From: Bacillus alveayuensis
GTDB lineage: Bacteria > Bacillota > Bacilli > Bacillales > Aeribacillaceae
DNA: 64,000 nucleotides
Direction: 5' to 3'
Assembly: GCA_030812955.1 (NCBI GenBank)
Contig: JAUSTR010000007.1
Coordinates: forward strand, 28,968-92,967
Positions 44,615 to 52,891 of this stretch are shown one piece after another (the stretch's first letter is position 1; every line of letters starts with the position of its first letter). The position numbers and the translations under genes were made by a program. The notes under the pieces were generated by a model. The model did no database searches, was not told the DNA's origin, and saw nothing but the letters and a program-made list of their open reading frames with translations.

Positions 44615-45001
44615 ATGCCGCATTTTATATTAGAATATACGGACAATATTAAAGACGAAGCGAACATTCCAGATTTATTAAAAAAAATTAATCAAGTGCT
44701 TATTTCACGGAGTGATATATTCCCAATCGGGGGTATACGATCAAGAGCGATAGAATTAAAACATTATTTTGTTGCGGATGGAACGGAAAATGATGCTTTT
44801 GTCCATGGAACGTTAAAAATTGGGGCCGGACGTTCTGATGAAGATAAGAAAGCTGTTTGTGATGAAATTTTTGCCGTTATAAAAGATCATTTTTCAGAGC
44901 TTTATGAAAAACGGTATCTTGCCTTGTCTTTAGAACTATATGAATTTAGCAAATTTGGTACCTACAAACATAATAATATTCACAAGCGATATAAAAAGTA
45001 A
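44615..45001 (+). CDS. hpaF: 5-carboxymethyl-2-hydroxymuconate isomerase
   Basis: Tautomerase-superfamily enzyme of 128 residues. After removal of Met the N-terminal proline (MPHFILEYTDNI) is the catalytic base, as in CHMI. The C-terminal YLALSLELYEF is also typical. It converts 5-carboxymethyl-2-hydroxymuconate to its oxo form before decarboxylation by HpaG. AGGGGAGA precedes the ATG. MITE copy D begins on the base after its stop codon, so the left target duplication includes the end of this gene. Confidence 0.87.
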   Translation: MPHFILEYTDNIKDEANIPDLLKKINQVLISRSDIFPIGGIRSRAIELKHYFVADGTENDAFVHGTLKIGAGRSDEDKKAVCDEIFAVIKDHFSELYEKRYLALSLELYEFSKFGTYKHNNIHKRYKK

Positions 45002-45197
45002 GGCTCTTTTCTAAAAGATTGTTGCTTTACAACCATAGATTTTCGACTGTCCAGGCAAGCGACATGCTTGCTATGTCACACTTTAGTGTGACGTGAACCG
45101 AACAAAAGACGATGGTCGGACAAATGTAATTGGACCAACCACGTGCTTTGTTCGGTTCATGGGCAGTCGAAAAGCAACAAAGTTTACGAAAACAGCC
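45002..45197. mobile_element. MITE copy D (long form, 196 bp) between hpaF and hpaE
   Basis: Runs from GGCTCTTTTCTAAAAG to ACGAAAACAGCC. The 8-bp duplication AAAAGTAA is perfect (44994-45001 and 45198-45205). Internal arms are AAGCGACATGCTTG, GTCACACTTTAGTGTGAC and GAACCGAACAAA/TTTGTTCGGTTC with a nested GGTCGG/CCAACC region. It is inserted inside what is otherwise a single operon and ends 28 bases before the hpaE start. Confidence 0.92.
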
Positions 45198-45225
45198 AAA
45201 AGTAAAGATACTGGGAGGGGAAAAA

Positions 45226-46743
45226 ATGACCGAATATCAGGTTGGGAAAGTTCTTCATTATATAAATGGAGAATTCGTTGAAGGAGTAGCTAATAAAAGC
45301 TTTCAGAATTTTAACCCTTTTAACAACGACGTCATTAATGAAGTAGCTGAAGGGTTTAAGGAAGATATCGATCTTGCCGTACAAGCAGCTAAAAATGCCT
45401 TTGAACTTGGTCCATGGGGATCGATGAAATTAGATGAACGGATGAAATACATCTACAAAATCGCTGACTTAATTGAAGAGGAAGCAGAAGAAATTGCTGT
45501 TTTAGAATCATTAGATACGGGACTTCCTATTAGCCAAACGAAAAAACAAGTAGCTCGCGCTGCTGAAAACTTTCGCTTTTATGCACGAATGGTGCAAACA
45601 AAATTACATGGTGAAAGCTACCCTGTAGATGATTTGTTTCTCAACTATACGGTTTATGAGCCGTTAGGGGTAATAGGCTTAATTACACCATGGAATGCAC
45701 CATTTATGCTAGAAACATGGAAGGTTGCTCCAGCTTTAGCAACAGGCAACACGGTTGTTTTAAAACCAGCTGAACTCTCCCCATTAACTGCTAATAGATT
45801 AGCTGAAATCATTCATAAGTCTGGATTGCCGGCAGGTGTTTTCAATGTTGTGCATGGGTTTGGAGAAACAGCTGGTGCTTCATTAACAGCCCATCCGGAT
45901 GTAAAAGCCATTTCTTTCACAGGAGAAACGACAACGGGATCTACCATTATTAAAAGTTCAGCAGACACGTTAAAGAAAACGTCAATGGAGCTGGGAGGAA
46001 AATCTCCTTTGATTGTATTTGACGATGCTGATTTAGATCGCGCATTGGATGCGGCTATATGGGGAATCTTCTCTTTTAATGGTGAACGTTGTACTTCAAA
46101 TGCTCGTGTGTTTCTTCATAAAAATATTAAAGATCAATTCGTTGAAGCATTAAAAGAACGTGTAGCCAATATCAAAATTGGCGATCCAATGGATCCTTCC
46201 ACGGAGCTTGGTCCTTTAATCGAAAAGAAACATTTTGACAAAGTAAATTCATATATCGAATTAGCGAAAGAAGAAGGCTGCGAAGTGGTTCAAGGGGTCG
46301 TTCCAGAAGAATTTAAAAAAGGAAATTTTGTACCACCAACATTATTATTAAACGCAAGAAATGAAATGAGAGTGTGCCAGGAAGAAATTTTCGGTCCTGT
46401 GATGGCTGTGATTGAGTTTGAAACCGAACAGGAAGTCATTTCAATGGCAAATGATATAAAATATGGGTTAGCAGGTTTTGTTTGGACCAATGATATTAAG
46501 AGAGGACACCGGGTATCACGTGCGATTGAAGCAGGTATGATCTGGATTAATGCCCAAAATGTCCGTGATCTTCGTATTCCGTTTGGAGGGACAAAGGATA
46601 GTGGAATCGGAAGAGAAGGAGGACATTACGCATTCGAATTTTATACAGAACCTAAAGTTATTCATGTAGCCATTGGCGATCACCATATTCCACAGTTTGG
46701 TAAATCAAAAACAGGTTCAACTGTTTCGGCTCAGCAAGGCTAA
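45226..46743 (+). CDS. hpaE: 5-carboxymethyl-2-hydroxymuconate semialdehyde dehydrogenase
   Basis: NAD-dependent aldehyde dehydrogenase of 505 residues acting after ring cleavage in the 4-HPA pathway. Motifs are ITPWNAPFM, the FTGETTTGS cofactor turn, the ELGGKSPL glutamate, the catalytic cysteine in FNGERCTSNARV, and EEIFGPVMAV. I chose the ATG at 45226, 5 bases after GGGAGGGG; the longer frame from 45130 only translates MITE D. The sequence is closest in style to HpaE/BetB-type enzymes, and the cluster context supports HpaE. Confidence 0.88.
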   Translation: MTEYQVGKVLHYINGEFVEGVANKSFQNFNPFNNDVINEVAEGFKEDIDLAVQAAKNAFELGPWGSMKLDERMKYIYKIADLIEEEAEEIAVLESLDTGLPISQTKKQVARAAENFRFYARMVQTKLHGESYPVDDLFLNYTVYEPLGVIGLITPWNAPFMLETWKVAPALATGNTVVLKPAELSPLTANRLAEIIHKSGLPAGVFNVVHGFGETAGASLTAHPDVKAISFTGETTTGSTIIKSSADTLKKTSMELGGKSPLIVFDDADLDRALDAAIWGIFSFNGERCTSNARVFLHKNIKDQFVEALKERVANIKIGDPMDPSTELGPLIEKKHFDKVNSYIELAKEEGCEVVQGVVPEEFKKGNFVPPTLLLNARNEMRVCQEEIFGPVMAVIEFETEQEVISMANDIKYGLAGFVWTNDIKRGHRVSRAIEAGMIWINAQNVRDLRIPFGGTKDSGIGREGGHYAFEFYTEPKVIHVAIGDHHIPQFGKSKTGSTVSAQQG

Positions 46744-46792
46744 AAAGTATTGAATACTTGTTAATATATATTATTTAGTATAGGATATAAAT

Positions 46793-47449
46793 ATGAAACA
46801 GGGTGTAAAAAACAAAACACAAATGGCATATGAATACATTCTTTCTCGAATTGAAAACGGTTCCTATGGTCCCGGATACCGAATTGTTATTGATCAAATT
46901 GCTAAGGAATTAAATCTTAGCAGTATTCCTGTAAGGGAGGCTATCCGCCAATTAGAAGCAGAGGGATTGATTCAGTACAAACCATATAGCGGTGCAGTTG
47001 TTAGCAATATTAATGAAAAAGAGTATTTGCAAACGATATCTGTTTTGGCGGTATTAGAAGGATATGCGACTGTTTTAAGTTCAAATTTCATAAAGGAGGA
47101 GACAATTAAACAATTAGAAGAACTAAATGAAAAAATGAGACAGTCGCTTATAGATTTTGAATTTGAATTATTTAGTGAATTAAATTATCAGTTTCACACA
47201 TTAATTTATGAAAATTGCGGCAATACCTTCTTAGAAGAGCAAATTAAACAAATTTGGCAGCGGATGAAGCGTATTCGGACATATGGTTTTACCCTTGTTC
47301 CCCAGCGGTCAAAAGAGTCTATTAAAGAGCATGAAGAAATCATTCGTTTACTGCGGGAAAAGGCGCCGCCTAATCAAATTGAAGAATTTGTCCGTCAACA
47401 CAAGTTAAATACAGCTGAAGCCTTTAGAAATCGAAAAAAACTTTCATAA
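46793..47449 (+). CDS. GntR-family regulator (FCD effector domain)
   Basis: Regulator of 218 residues. The N-terminal winged helix (YGPGYRIVIDQIAKELNLSS...VREAIRQLEAEGLIQ) is GntR-type; the all-helical C-terminal domain contains FHTLIYENCGN and a terminal HKLNTAEAF histidine as in FCD domains that bind organic acids through a metal. It lies 49 bases after hpaE inside the 4-HPA cluster and ends at a strong terminator. It is the best candidate to bind the repeated ATATATGAT sites of this region. Repressor or activator role unknown. Confidence 0.83.
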   Translation: MKQGVKNKTQMAYEYILSRIENGSYGPGYRIVIDQIAKELNLSSIPVREAIRQLEAEGLIQYKPYSGAVVSNINEKEYLQTISVLAVLEGYATVLSSNFIKEETIKQLEELNEKMRQSLIDFEFELFSELNYQFHTLIYENCGNTFLEEQIKQIWQRMKRIRTYGFTLVPQRSKESIKEHEEIIRLLREKAPPNQIEEFVRQHKLNTAEAFRNRKKLS

Positions 47450-47456
47450 ATACCCC

Positions 47457-47498
47457 AAACAAATTCAACTGAATTTCTTTCAGTTGAATTTGTTTTTA
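47457..47498 (+). terminator. Terminator of the GntR gene
   Basis: AAACAAATTCAACTGA pairs perfectly with TCAGTTGAATTTGTTT around ATTTCTT and continues into a T-run. Confidence 0.85.
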
Positions 47499-47590
47499 AA
47501 TAGGGGGAAATTTGTCATACGACAAACAGCTTACCTTATCATTGAAAAATATGAAAAACATCCTAAGTTGAAAGAAAGGAAGGATGAGTT

Positions 47591-48790
47591 ATAACTCAAA
47601 TTAAAACAAGGTTATGGACTTCACAATTTTTTCTTGTTATTTTGATAACATTTTTATTTTTTCTTAGTTTACACATGTTAAATGCTGGATTTCCGATTTT
47701 TGTTTCACAAATAAGTGGCCAACCAGCACTAGGTGGTATAATGACAACGGCTTTTATGATGGCTGCTATTTTTTCTCGCCCTTTTGTTAGCGCTTTTTTA
47801 TATCAATTAAATATAAAAAAAACGATTAGTATTACTTTACTCTTTGTTGCTATTAGTATGTTGATTAGCTATGGAAGCACATCCATCCCCTTTTTAATTA
47901 TTATAAGGGTTATAGAGGGAGCGGCATTTGGCATTATTACCACACTATTAGCAACTTTAGCAACTTCTATCATTCCAACTGAGCGAACAGGAGAGGGGAT
48001 TGGATTTTTTGGTATGGCGACAAGCTTAGGAGCCAGTTTATCCCCTGCATTAGCTTTATATATTTATAATTCCTTTTCTTTTCAAAATATCCTTCTTTTG
48101 GCCCTTGTTATCATTTTGTCTGTATTTTGCTTTAGTTTATTTATAAAGAATATTTTTATTGGAAAAGAAACGAAGATGGATCATTCTATCATCCATGATA
48201 TCTTTGATAAAAAAGCATTGTTTCCTAGTGTTTTAGTTTTTTTTCTTTGTATAACGTTTGGAGCGGTGTTTAGTTTTATGGGTGGCCTTGGTGAAGAAGT
48301 AGGTCTTGGAGCAAAGATTTCGCTATTTTTTTTCATCTTTATGTTTGTCATGCTGCTAATCCGCCCAATTTCAGGGAAGGTTTTTGACCGTTTTGGTTAT
48401 AAAGTCTTAATTTATCCAAGTAGTATTTCCGGATTGATTGGTTTACTATTACTCGCTGTTGCCAATCATCTATTTGTCCTAATAGCTGCAGCTTTTTTTT
48501 ATGGAATTGGTTATGGAATATTGCAACCAACCCTTCAATCATGGGCGGTAAGCCTAGTAGCCCGTGAAAAGAAAGGAACGGCCAATGCTATGATATTTAC
48601 GGGTATGGATCTAGGGATGGCGCTTGGGTCTCCGATTTTTGGCATGGTTGCTGGCATCTTCGGTTATAGAGAAATGTTTGGTTACTCCTCAATATGTATT
48701 CTTTTCATTCTTGTATTTTATATGTTTAGTAGCAAAAATCAAAAGCTGGAAGAAACAAAGGAGAAAGCGGTTTTGATACAAAAAAACTGA
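47591..48790 (+). CDS. MFS transporter with an apparent ATA start codon
   Basis: Major facilitator superfamily carrier of about 399 residues with about 12 hydrophobic segments; GFFGMATSLGASLSPALALY and FDRFGYKVLIYPSS are characteristic loops. The reading frame TQIKTRLWTSQFFLVILITF continues upstream of the first possible TTG (47642), which would cut into the first membrane helix. The natural start, 6 bases after AAGGAAGGA, is the codon ATA at 47591, apparently a changed ATG. Expression may therefore be weak. The likely substrate is an aromatic or organic acid by context. No terminator seen before MITE E. Confidence 0.72.
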   Translation: MTQIKTRLWTSQFFLVILITFLFFLSLHMLNAGFPIFVSQISGQPALGGIMTTAFMMAAIFSRPFVSAFLYQLNIKKTISITLLFVAISMLISYGSTSIPFLIIIRVIEGAAFGIITTLLATLATSIIPTERTGEGIGFFGMATSLGASLSPALALYIYNSFSFQNILLLALVIILSVFCFSLFIKNIFIGKETKMDHSIIHDIFDKKALFPSVLVFFLCITFGAVFSFMGGLGEEVGLGAKISLFFFIFMFVMLLIRPISGKVFDRFGYKVLIYPSSISGLIGLLLLAVANHLFVLIAAAFFYGIGYGILQPTLQSWAVSLVAREKKGTANAMIFTGMDLGMALGSPIFGMVAGIFGYREMFGYSSICILFILVFYMFSSKNQKLEETKEKAVLIQKN

Positions 48791-48911
48791 AGCGCTCGCA
48801 AAGATGATTCGGCATACAAACTTCATAGCAATCATTAAAAAGGTGGCCAAAAAAATAAATTATTGGGCACTCTTTTTAGTGTAGAAGTCGTCCATAAAAG
48901 ATTTAAAAAAT

Positions 48912-49104
48912 AGCTCTTTTCTAAAAGATTGTTGCTTTACCATAGCTTTTCGACTGTCCAAGCAAGCGACACGCTTGCTATATCACGCGTGTAGCGTGAC
49001 GTGAACCGAACAAAATGAGATGGTTGGACAAATTACATTTGTCCGACCACGTGCTTTGTTCGGTTCATGGACAGTCGAAAAGCACAAAGTTTACGAAAAC
49101 AGCC
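48912..49104. mobile_element. MITE copy E (long form, 193 bp)
   Basis: From AGCTCTTTTCTAAAAG to ACGAAAACAGCC. The 8-bp duplication TAAAAAAT is perfect (48904-48911 and 49105-49112). The GTGTAG-looped arm reads TCACGC/GCGTGA here, versus TCACACT/AGTGTGA in copies D and F, so the bases change but the pairing is kept. It lies between the MFS and TRAP genes. Confidence 0.92.
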
Positions 49105-49191
49105 TAAAAAATAAACTCAATAGGATATGTGAAGTTTTATATTCTGAAAATTATCAATTTATGAAATTTATCAAAAAAAATCATTGAAATA

Positions 49192-49214
49192 ATATATGAT
49201 TTTATATATAATAA
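49192..49214. promoter_or_regulatory. ATATATGAT-type site upstream of the TRAP operon
   Basis: ATATATGAT followed by TTTATATATAATAA matches the 23-bp site at 41988-42010 at 22 of 23 positions. The two are 7 kb apart, each ahead of a transcription unit. Confidence 0.55.
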
Positions 49215-49357
49215 CTTACAGATAAGATATATAATTTTAGTCCCTTTATTGGATCATAAGTACTTTAGATCTACCCGTCATCCACTTAAAGAGAGTTATA
49301 GGTTCTAGCGATAACATGATTTACACTATTCTAGATTGCATTCACTTCACAAGAATG

Positions 49358-49371
49358 TGAAAACGCTTGCT
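49358..49371 (+). promoter_or_regulatory. Candidate cre site 1, TRAP operon
   Basis: TGAAAACGCTTGCT fits the cre consensus at 12 of 14 positions, about 25 bases upstream of a possible TTGACT -35. Confidence 0.5.
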
Positions 49372-49395
49372 AAATAAAATTTTGGTTTATAGTAC

Positions 49396-49424
49396 TTGAC
49401 TGGATAGAAAGCAGCTTCTAGTAC
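49396..49424 (+). promoter_or_regulatory. Possible SigA promoter of the TRAP operon
   Basis: TTGACT and TAGTAC are separated by 17 bases. The -10 match is poor, so the call rests mainly on the -35, the spacing and the flanking cre sites. Confidence 0.3.
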
Positions 49425-49451
49425 TGTATAGGTTTAGAAGAAACGAATTAA

Positions 49452-49465
49452 TGAAAACGTTTTCA
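49452..49465 (+). promoter_or_regulatory. Perfect cre site 2, TRAP operon
   Basis: TGAAAACGTTTTCA is a perfect palindrome and fits TGWAANCGNTNWCA at all 14 positions. It lies downstream of the possible promoter, 68 bases before the dctP-like start, where it would act as a roadblock. Confidence 0.75.
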
Positions 49466-49532
49466 ACAGGAGAGAGCAAAACTCAATCCTGGTTTATAAC
49501 CATATATCATCACAATAAGGGGGAAATCAAAA

Positions 49533-50594
49533 GTGACAAAACTAATTTTCAGAAAAAAAATAGGCTTTATGTTTTTGGCGCTGATGCTATTAGTGTTAGC
49601 GGCTTGCAGTGGAACTCAGGAAACTGGAAAAGATTCAAGTGAAGGAACATCACACAATTTAATCATTTCCCATTTCCTTCCAGGTCAGCATCCAATTCAG
49701 ACAGAGATATTTGAGGGGATTGGGAGTGAGTTAGAAAAACAAACAGATGGAAGAATTACTTATGAGCTTTATCCAGCTAATGCATTAGGGGATGCAGGAT
49801 CCCAATATGATATGGCAGTAACGGGTGAAGCAGATATCGCTTTAAGTGTACACGGTTATACACCAGGACGATTCCCGCTAGTATCTGTTCTTGAATTGCC
49901 ATTTTTAGCCGAAACAGCTGAACATGGTTCCAAAATTATACAAACTCTTTATGAAGAGTTTCCAGAAATACAAGCTGAACACAAGGATACGGTTCCTTTA
50001 TTCTTGTTCACTGCTGAACCTGCCCAAATTATTAGCAAAACGCATAAAATTGAAACTCCTGAGGACTTAAAAGGATTACGGGTGCGTTCTCCATCACCGC
50101 TTGGAAATAAAATTTTAGAAGCATTGGGAGCTACCCCAGTATCAATGCCAATGGGCGATGTCTATGAATCATTAGAAAGAGGAGTTATTGACGCTGCAAT
50201 GGTTCCATTGGAAACACTCTATAATTTTAATTTCCATGAGATAGCAAAATATATTACTGTAGGCAACTTTTCAGCCACACCTTTCTTTAGTGTTATGAAT
50301 TCTGACACTTATAATAGCTTATCAGATTCAGATAAAGAACTGTTGAATAGCTTAACAGGAATGGCTGCGTCTGAAAAATCGGGCCGCGTGTTTGATATTG
50401 ATGGCCAGAAAGGGCGTGAGCTTGCTGAAAAAAATGGTGCAGAATTTATTGAATTGACTGGTGATAAGTTAACTCCATGGCAAAAAGCATTGGAGCCAAT
50501 TGCTCAACAATGGATCGACGAAATGGAAAAGCAAGGGTATCCGGGGCAAAAGATCTATGACCGTGCTTTAGAGTTGAAAAAGGAACTCAAGTAA
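49533..50594 (+). CDS. TRAP transporter solute-binding lipoprotein (DctP family)
   Basis: Extracytoplasmic solute receptor of 353 residues. A signal peptide with lipobox LAAC anchors it to the outer membrane face, followed by the DctP fold (LIISHFLPGQHPIQTEIFEG, the carboxylate-binding region GLRVRSPSPLG, LERGVIDAAMVP). It starts with GTG; GGGGG lies 6-10 bases upstream. With the next two genes it forms a three-part TRAP importer using the sodium gradient. The conserved arginine in RVRSP should bind a carboxylate, consistent with 4-hydroxyphenylacetate or a related aromatic acid. Confidence 0.87.
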   Translation: MTKLIFRKKIGFMFLALMLLVLAACSGTQETGKDSSEGTSHNLIISHFLPGQHPIQTEIFEGIGSELEKQTDGRITYELYPANALGDAGSQYDMAVTGEADIALSVHGYTPGRFPLVSVLELPFLAETAEHGSKIIQTLYEEFPEIQAEHKDTVPLFLFTAEPAQIISKTHKIETPEDLKGLRVRSPSPLGNKILEALGATPVSMPMGDVYESLERGVIDAAMVPLETLYNFNFHEIAKYITVGNFSATPFFSVMNSDTYNSLSDSDKELLNSLTGMAASEKSGRVFDIDGQKGRELAEKNGAEFIELTGDKLTPWQKALEPIAQQWIDEMEKQGYPGQKIYDRALELKKELK

Positions 50595-50610
50595 TAGAGG
50601 TGTGATCCTT

Positions 50611-51099
50611 ATGGAGAAAATCATTCATATGCTTAGCAAAGGGCTACATTATGTAGCCCAACTCATTCTTGCACTTATGATGTTTATGGTGACATTTGAT
50701 GTACTTGGCCGCTGGCTTTTTCATCGCCCTATCAAAGGGACAGTCGATTTTACGGAGCTTGGGCTATGCATAGTCATATTTTTAGGTTTAGCTTATACAC
50801 ATTTGCAAAACGAGCATATTACTGTTGATTTTATAGTTGAAAAATTCCCGAAAAAAATTCAATGGATTTTTGAAAGTGTTATCAATCTATTAATTGCAGG
50901 ATTAATGGTTCTGGTTGCATGGAGTTTATTAGAGAATTCACAACGGTTATTGAATTCAAATACTGTAACAGGAGATTTAGGTTTACCAGTGTATGTATTC
51001 GCCATCCTAGCTGCAATAGGGGCAGTTGTTTTTGCTTTAACCGCATTATTATATACCATTGATTATGCACAAAAGGTGGTAAAAGATCATGAGTCCTGA
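50611..51099 (+). CDS. TRAP transporter small permease (DctQ family)
   Basis: Small membrane subunit of 162 residues with four hydrophobic helices. The DctQ hallmark VTFDVLGRWLFHRPIKGTVDFTE and the AYTHLQNEHITVD loop are visible. AGAGGTGA lies ahead of the ATG at 50611, which I prefer to the GTG at 50602. It overlaps the large permease gene by 11 bases, so the two are translationally coupled and form the membrane complex with DctM. Confidence 0.87.
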   Translation: MEKIIHMLSKGLHYVAQLILALMMFMVTFDVLGRWLFHRPIKGTVDFTELGLCIVIFLGLAYTHLQNEHITVDFIVEKFPKKIQWIFESVINLLIAGLMVLVAWSLLENSQRLLNSNTVTGDLGLPVYVFAILAAIGAVVFALTALLYTIDYAQKVVKDHES

Positions 51100-52393
51100 A
51101 ATGATAGGATTAATAGGAATTGCAGTATTAATCATGTTATTTTTATTAAAGGTTCCAGTCGGAATTTCATTAATATTAGTTGGGCTAATAGGAACTAGTT
51201 TCATTAGGGGTTGGGATATTGCGTTTACACAGTTAGGAAGGACGCCATTTGATACAGCGAGTTCATATTCTTTAAGTGTTATTCCTTTATTTATTTTAAT
51301 GGGAATGATCTTGTCTTATACCGGATTGGGAAGAGATCTATATAGTGCTGTAGATAGCTGGATTGGACATCTGCGCGGAGGATTAGCTATGGCTACAATA
51401 GGAACAGCCGCTATTTTTTCTGCCATCTCAGGTTCTTTAAATGCGACAACCGCTACAGTTGCGAAAATTACTCTGCCTGAAATGAAGAAATATAATTATA
51501 AACCAAGTTTATCAACAGCATGTGTAGCAGCAGGTGGGACATTAGGAATACTTATTCCACCAAGCGTGATTTTAATTTTATACGGCATTCTAACAAGGGA
51601 ACCAATTGGTAAACTATTAATCGCAGGAATAATACCGGGAATTTTACAGATGCTCATTTTTATGCTAACAATCGCCATCCTAGTTAGGCGCGATTCTGCT
51701 TTGGCACCTGTAAGAGCGGAAAAAGCCGCTTTTTCTGAAAAATTAAATTCCTTAAAAAATGTATGGCCTTTTTTAGGTTTATTTCTTATTAGCATTGGTG
51801 GTATTTATTTAGGAGTATTCACACCAACAGAAGCAGCTGGAGTTGGTGCATTTGGCGCCCTGATTTTTGCTTTAATATCTAAAAAGCTGGATCTTCACAA
51901 GCTGAAGATGTCTTTTAATGAATCCGTTCGGTTAACAGCATATATTTTTTTAATATTAATTGGTGCTACTCTTTTTAGTCAATTTTTAACAATCACGAGA
52001 ATTCCCGTTAAGCTTACAAGCTTTGTAGCCAACCTTGATTTAAATCCATATATTATTTTGATTCTCATTTTAATCGCATTGTTTATCTTAGGGTGTTTCG
52101 TAGAGGGTCTTTCCTTAATTGTTCTTACATTGCCAATCATTTACCCAATTATTACAGAGTTAGGTTTTAGTGGGATTTGGTTTGGCGTCATTATGGTTAT
52201 GGCAATAAATATTGGTTCATTAACACCTCCTCTTGGCATAAGTGTTTATGTTATTAAAGGTGTGGCTTCGGATATTCCAATTCAGACAATTTTTAGAGGG
52301 GTTACACCTATGATCATGGCTATGGTTGCTTGTATAGCGTTACTTATTGCTTTCCCTCAGTTAGTCACCTTTTTGCCAAGCTTTATGAAATAA
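51089..52393 (+). CDS. TRAP transporter large permease (DctM family)
   Basis: Channel-forming subunit of 434 residues with about 12 hydrophobic segments of the DctM/IT superfamily. Conserved segments include LIPPSVILILYG, FTPTEAAGVGAFGAL, GCFVEGLSLIVLTLPI and GSLTPPLGISVYVI. It completes the TRAP transporter. A clear terminator follows. Its position between the hpa genes and hpaD supports a role in aromatic acid uptake. Confidence 0.9.
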   Translation: MSPEMIGLIGIAVLIMLFLLKVPVGISLILVGLIGTSFIRGWDIAFTQLGRTPFDTASSYSLSVIPLFILMGMILSYTGLGRDLYSAVDSWIGHLRGGLAMATIGTAAIFSAISGSLNATTATVAKITLPEMKKYNYKPSLSTACVAAGGTLGILIPPSVILILYGILTREPIGKLLIAGIIPGILQMLIFMLTIAILVRRDSALAPVRAEKAAFSEKLNSLKNVWPFLGLFLISIGGIYLGVFTPTEAAGVGAFGALIFALISKKLDLHKLKMSFNESVRLTAYIFLILIGATLFSQFLTITRIPVKLTSFVANLDLNPYIILILILIALFILGCFVEGLSLIVLTLPIIYPIITELGFSGIWFGVIMVMAINIGSLTPPLGISVYVIKGVASDIPIQTIFRGVTPMIMAMVACIALLIAFPQLVTFLPSFMK

Positions 52394-52481
52394 AAGTTGT
52401 TTGGCAATATCCATTCATTATCTTTAACTTTTGAACCGTATTTCTTATCATTAACTGAAATTGAAACTTGATTCCATACAT

Positions 52482-52523
52482 GTGGATAACTAAAGGGTAG
52501 GTGCCAAGAGTTATCCACTTTTT
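52482..52523 (+). terminator. Terminator of the TRAP operon
   Basis: GTGGATAACT pairs with AGTTATCCAC (10 bp) across a 17-base loop and is followed by TTTTTAT. Confidence 0.8.
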
Positions 52524-52603
52524 ATATCAAGTAAATTTACTGATCAAGAATGTTAAAATAATTCAAGATAAAGAACGACTTGCAAAGAACCAATAATATT
52601 TTT

Positions 52604-52795
52604 GGCTGTTTCGTAAACTTTGTTGCTTTTCGACTGTCCATGAACCGAACAAAGCACCTGGTCGGACAAATTACATTTGTCCGACTATGGCCTTTTGTTC
52701 GGTTCTCGTCACACTATAGTGTGACACAACAAGCGTGTCGCTTGCCTGGACAGTCGAAAAGATATGGCAAAGCAGCAATCTTTTAGAAAAGAGGA
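52604..52795. mobile_element. MITE copy F (long form, 192 bp, reverse orientation)
   Basis: From GGCTGTTTCGTAAACTTTG to TTTTAGAAAAGAGGA. Flanks ATATTTTT (52596-52603) and ATATTTTA (52796-52803) match at 7 of 8. Arms GTCACACTATAGTGTGAC and GAACCGAACAAAG/CTTTTGTTCGGTTC-like are intact. It lies upstream of hpaD. Confidence 0.87.
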
Positions 52796-52891
52796 ATATT
52801 TTAAAAATATTGAAAATTAAAGAATAGTTATTGAGTCTCCAGTTACTAGAGGGTTTATGATGAAAATATAAATAATCTAAAGGAAAGGAAG

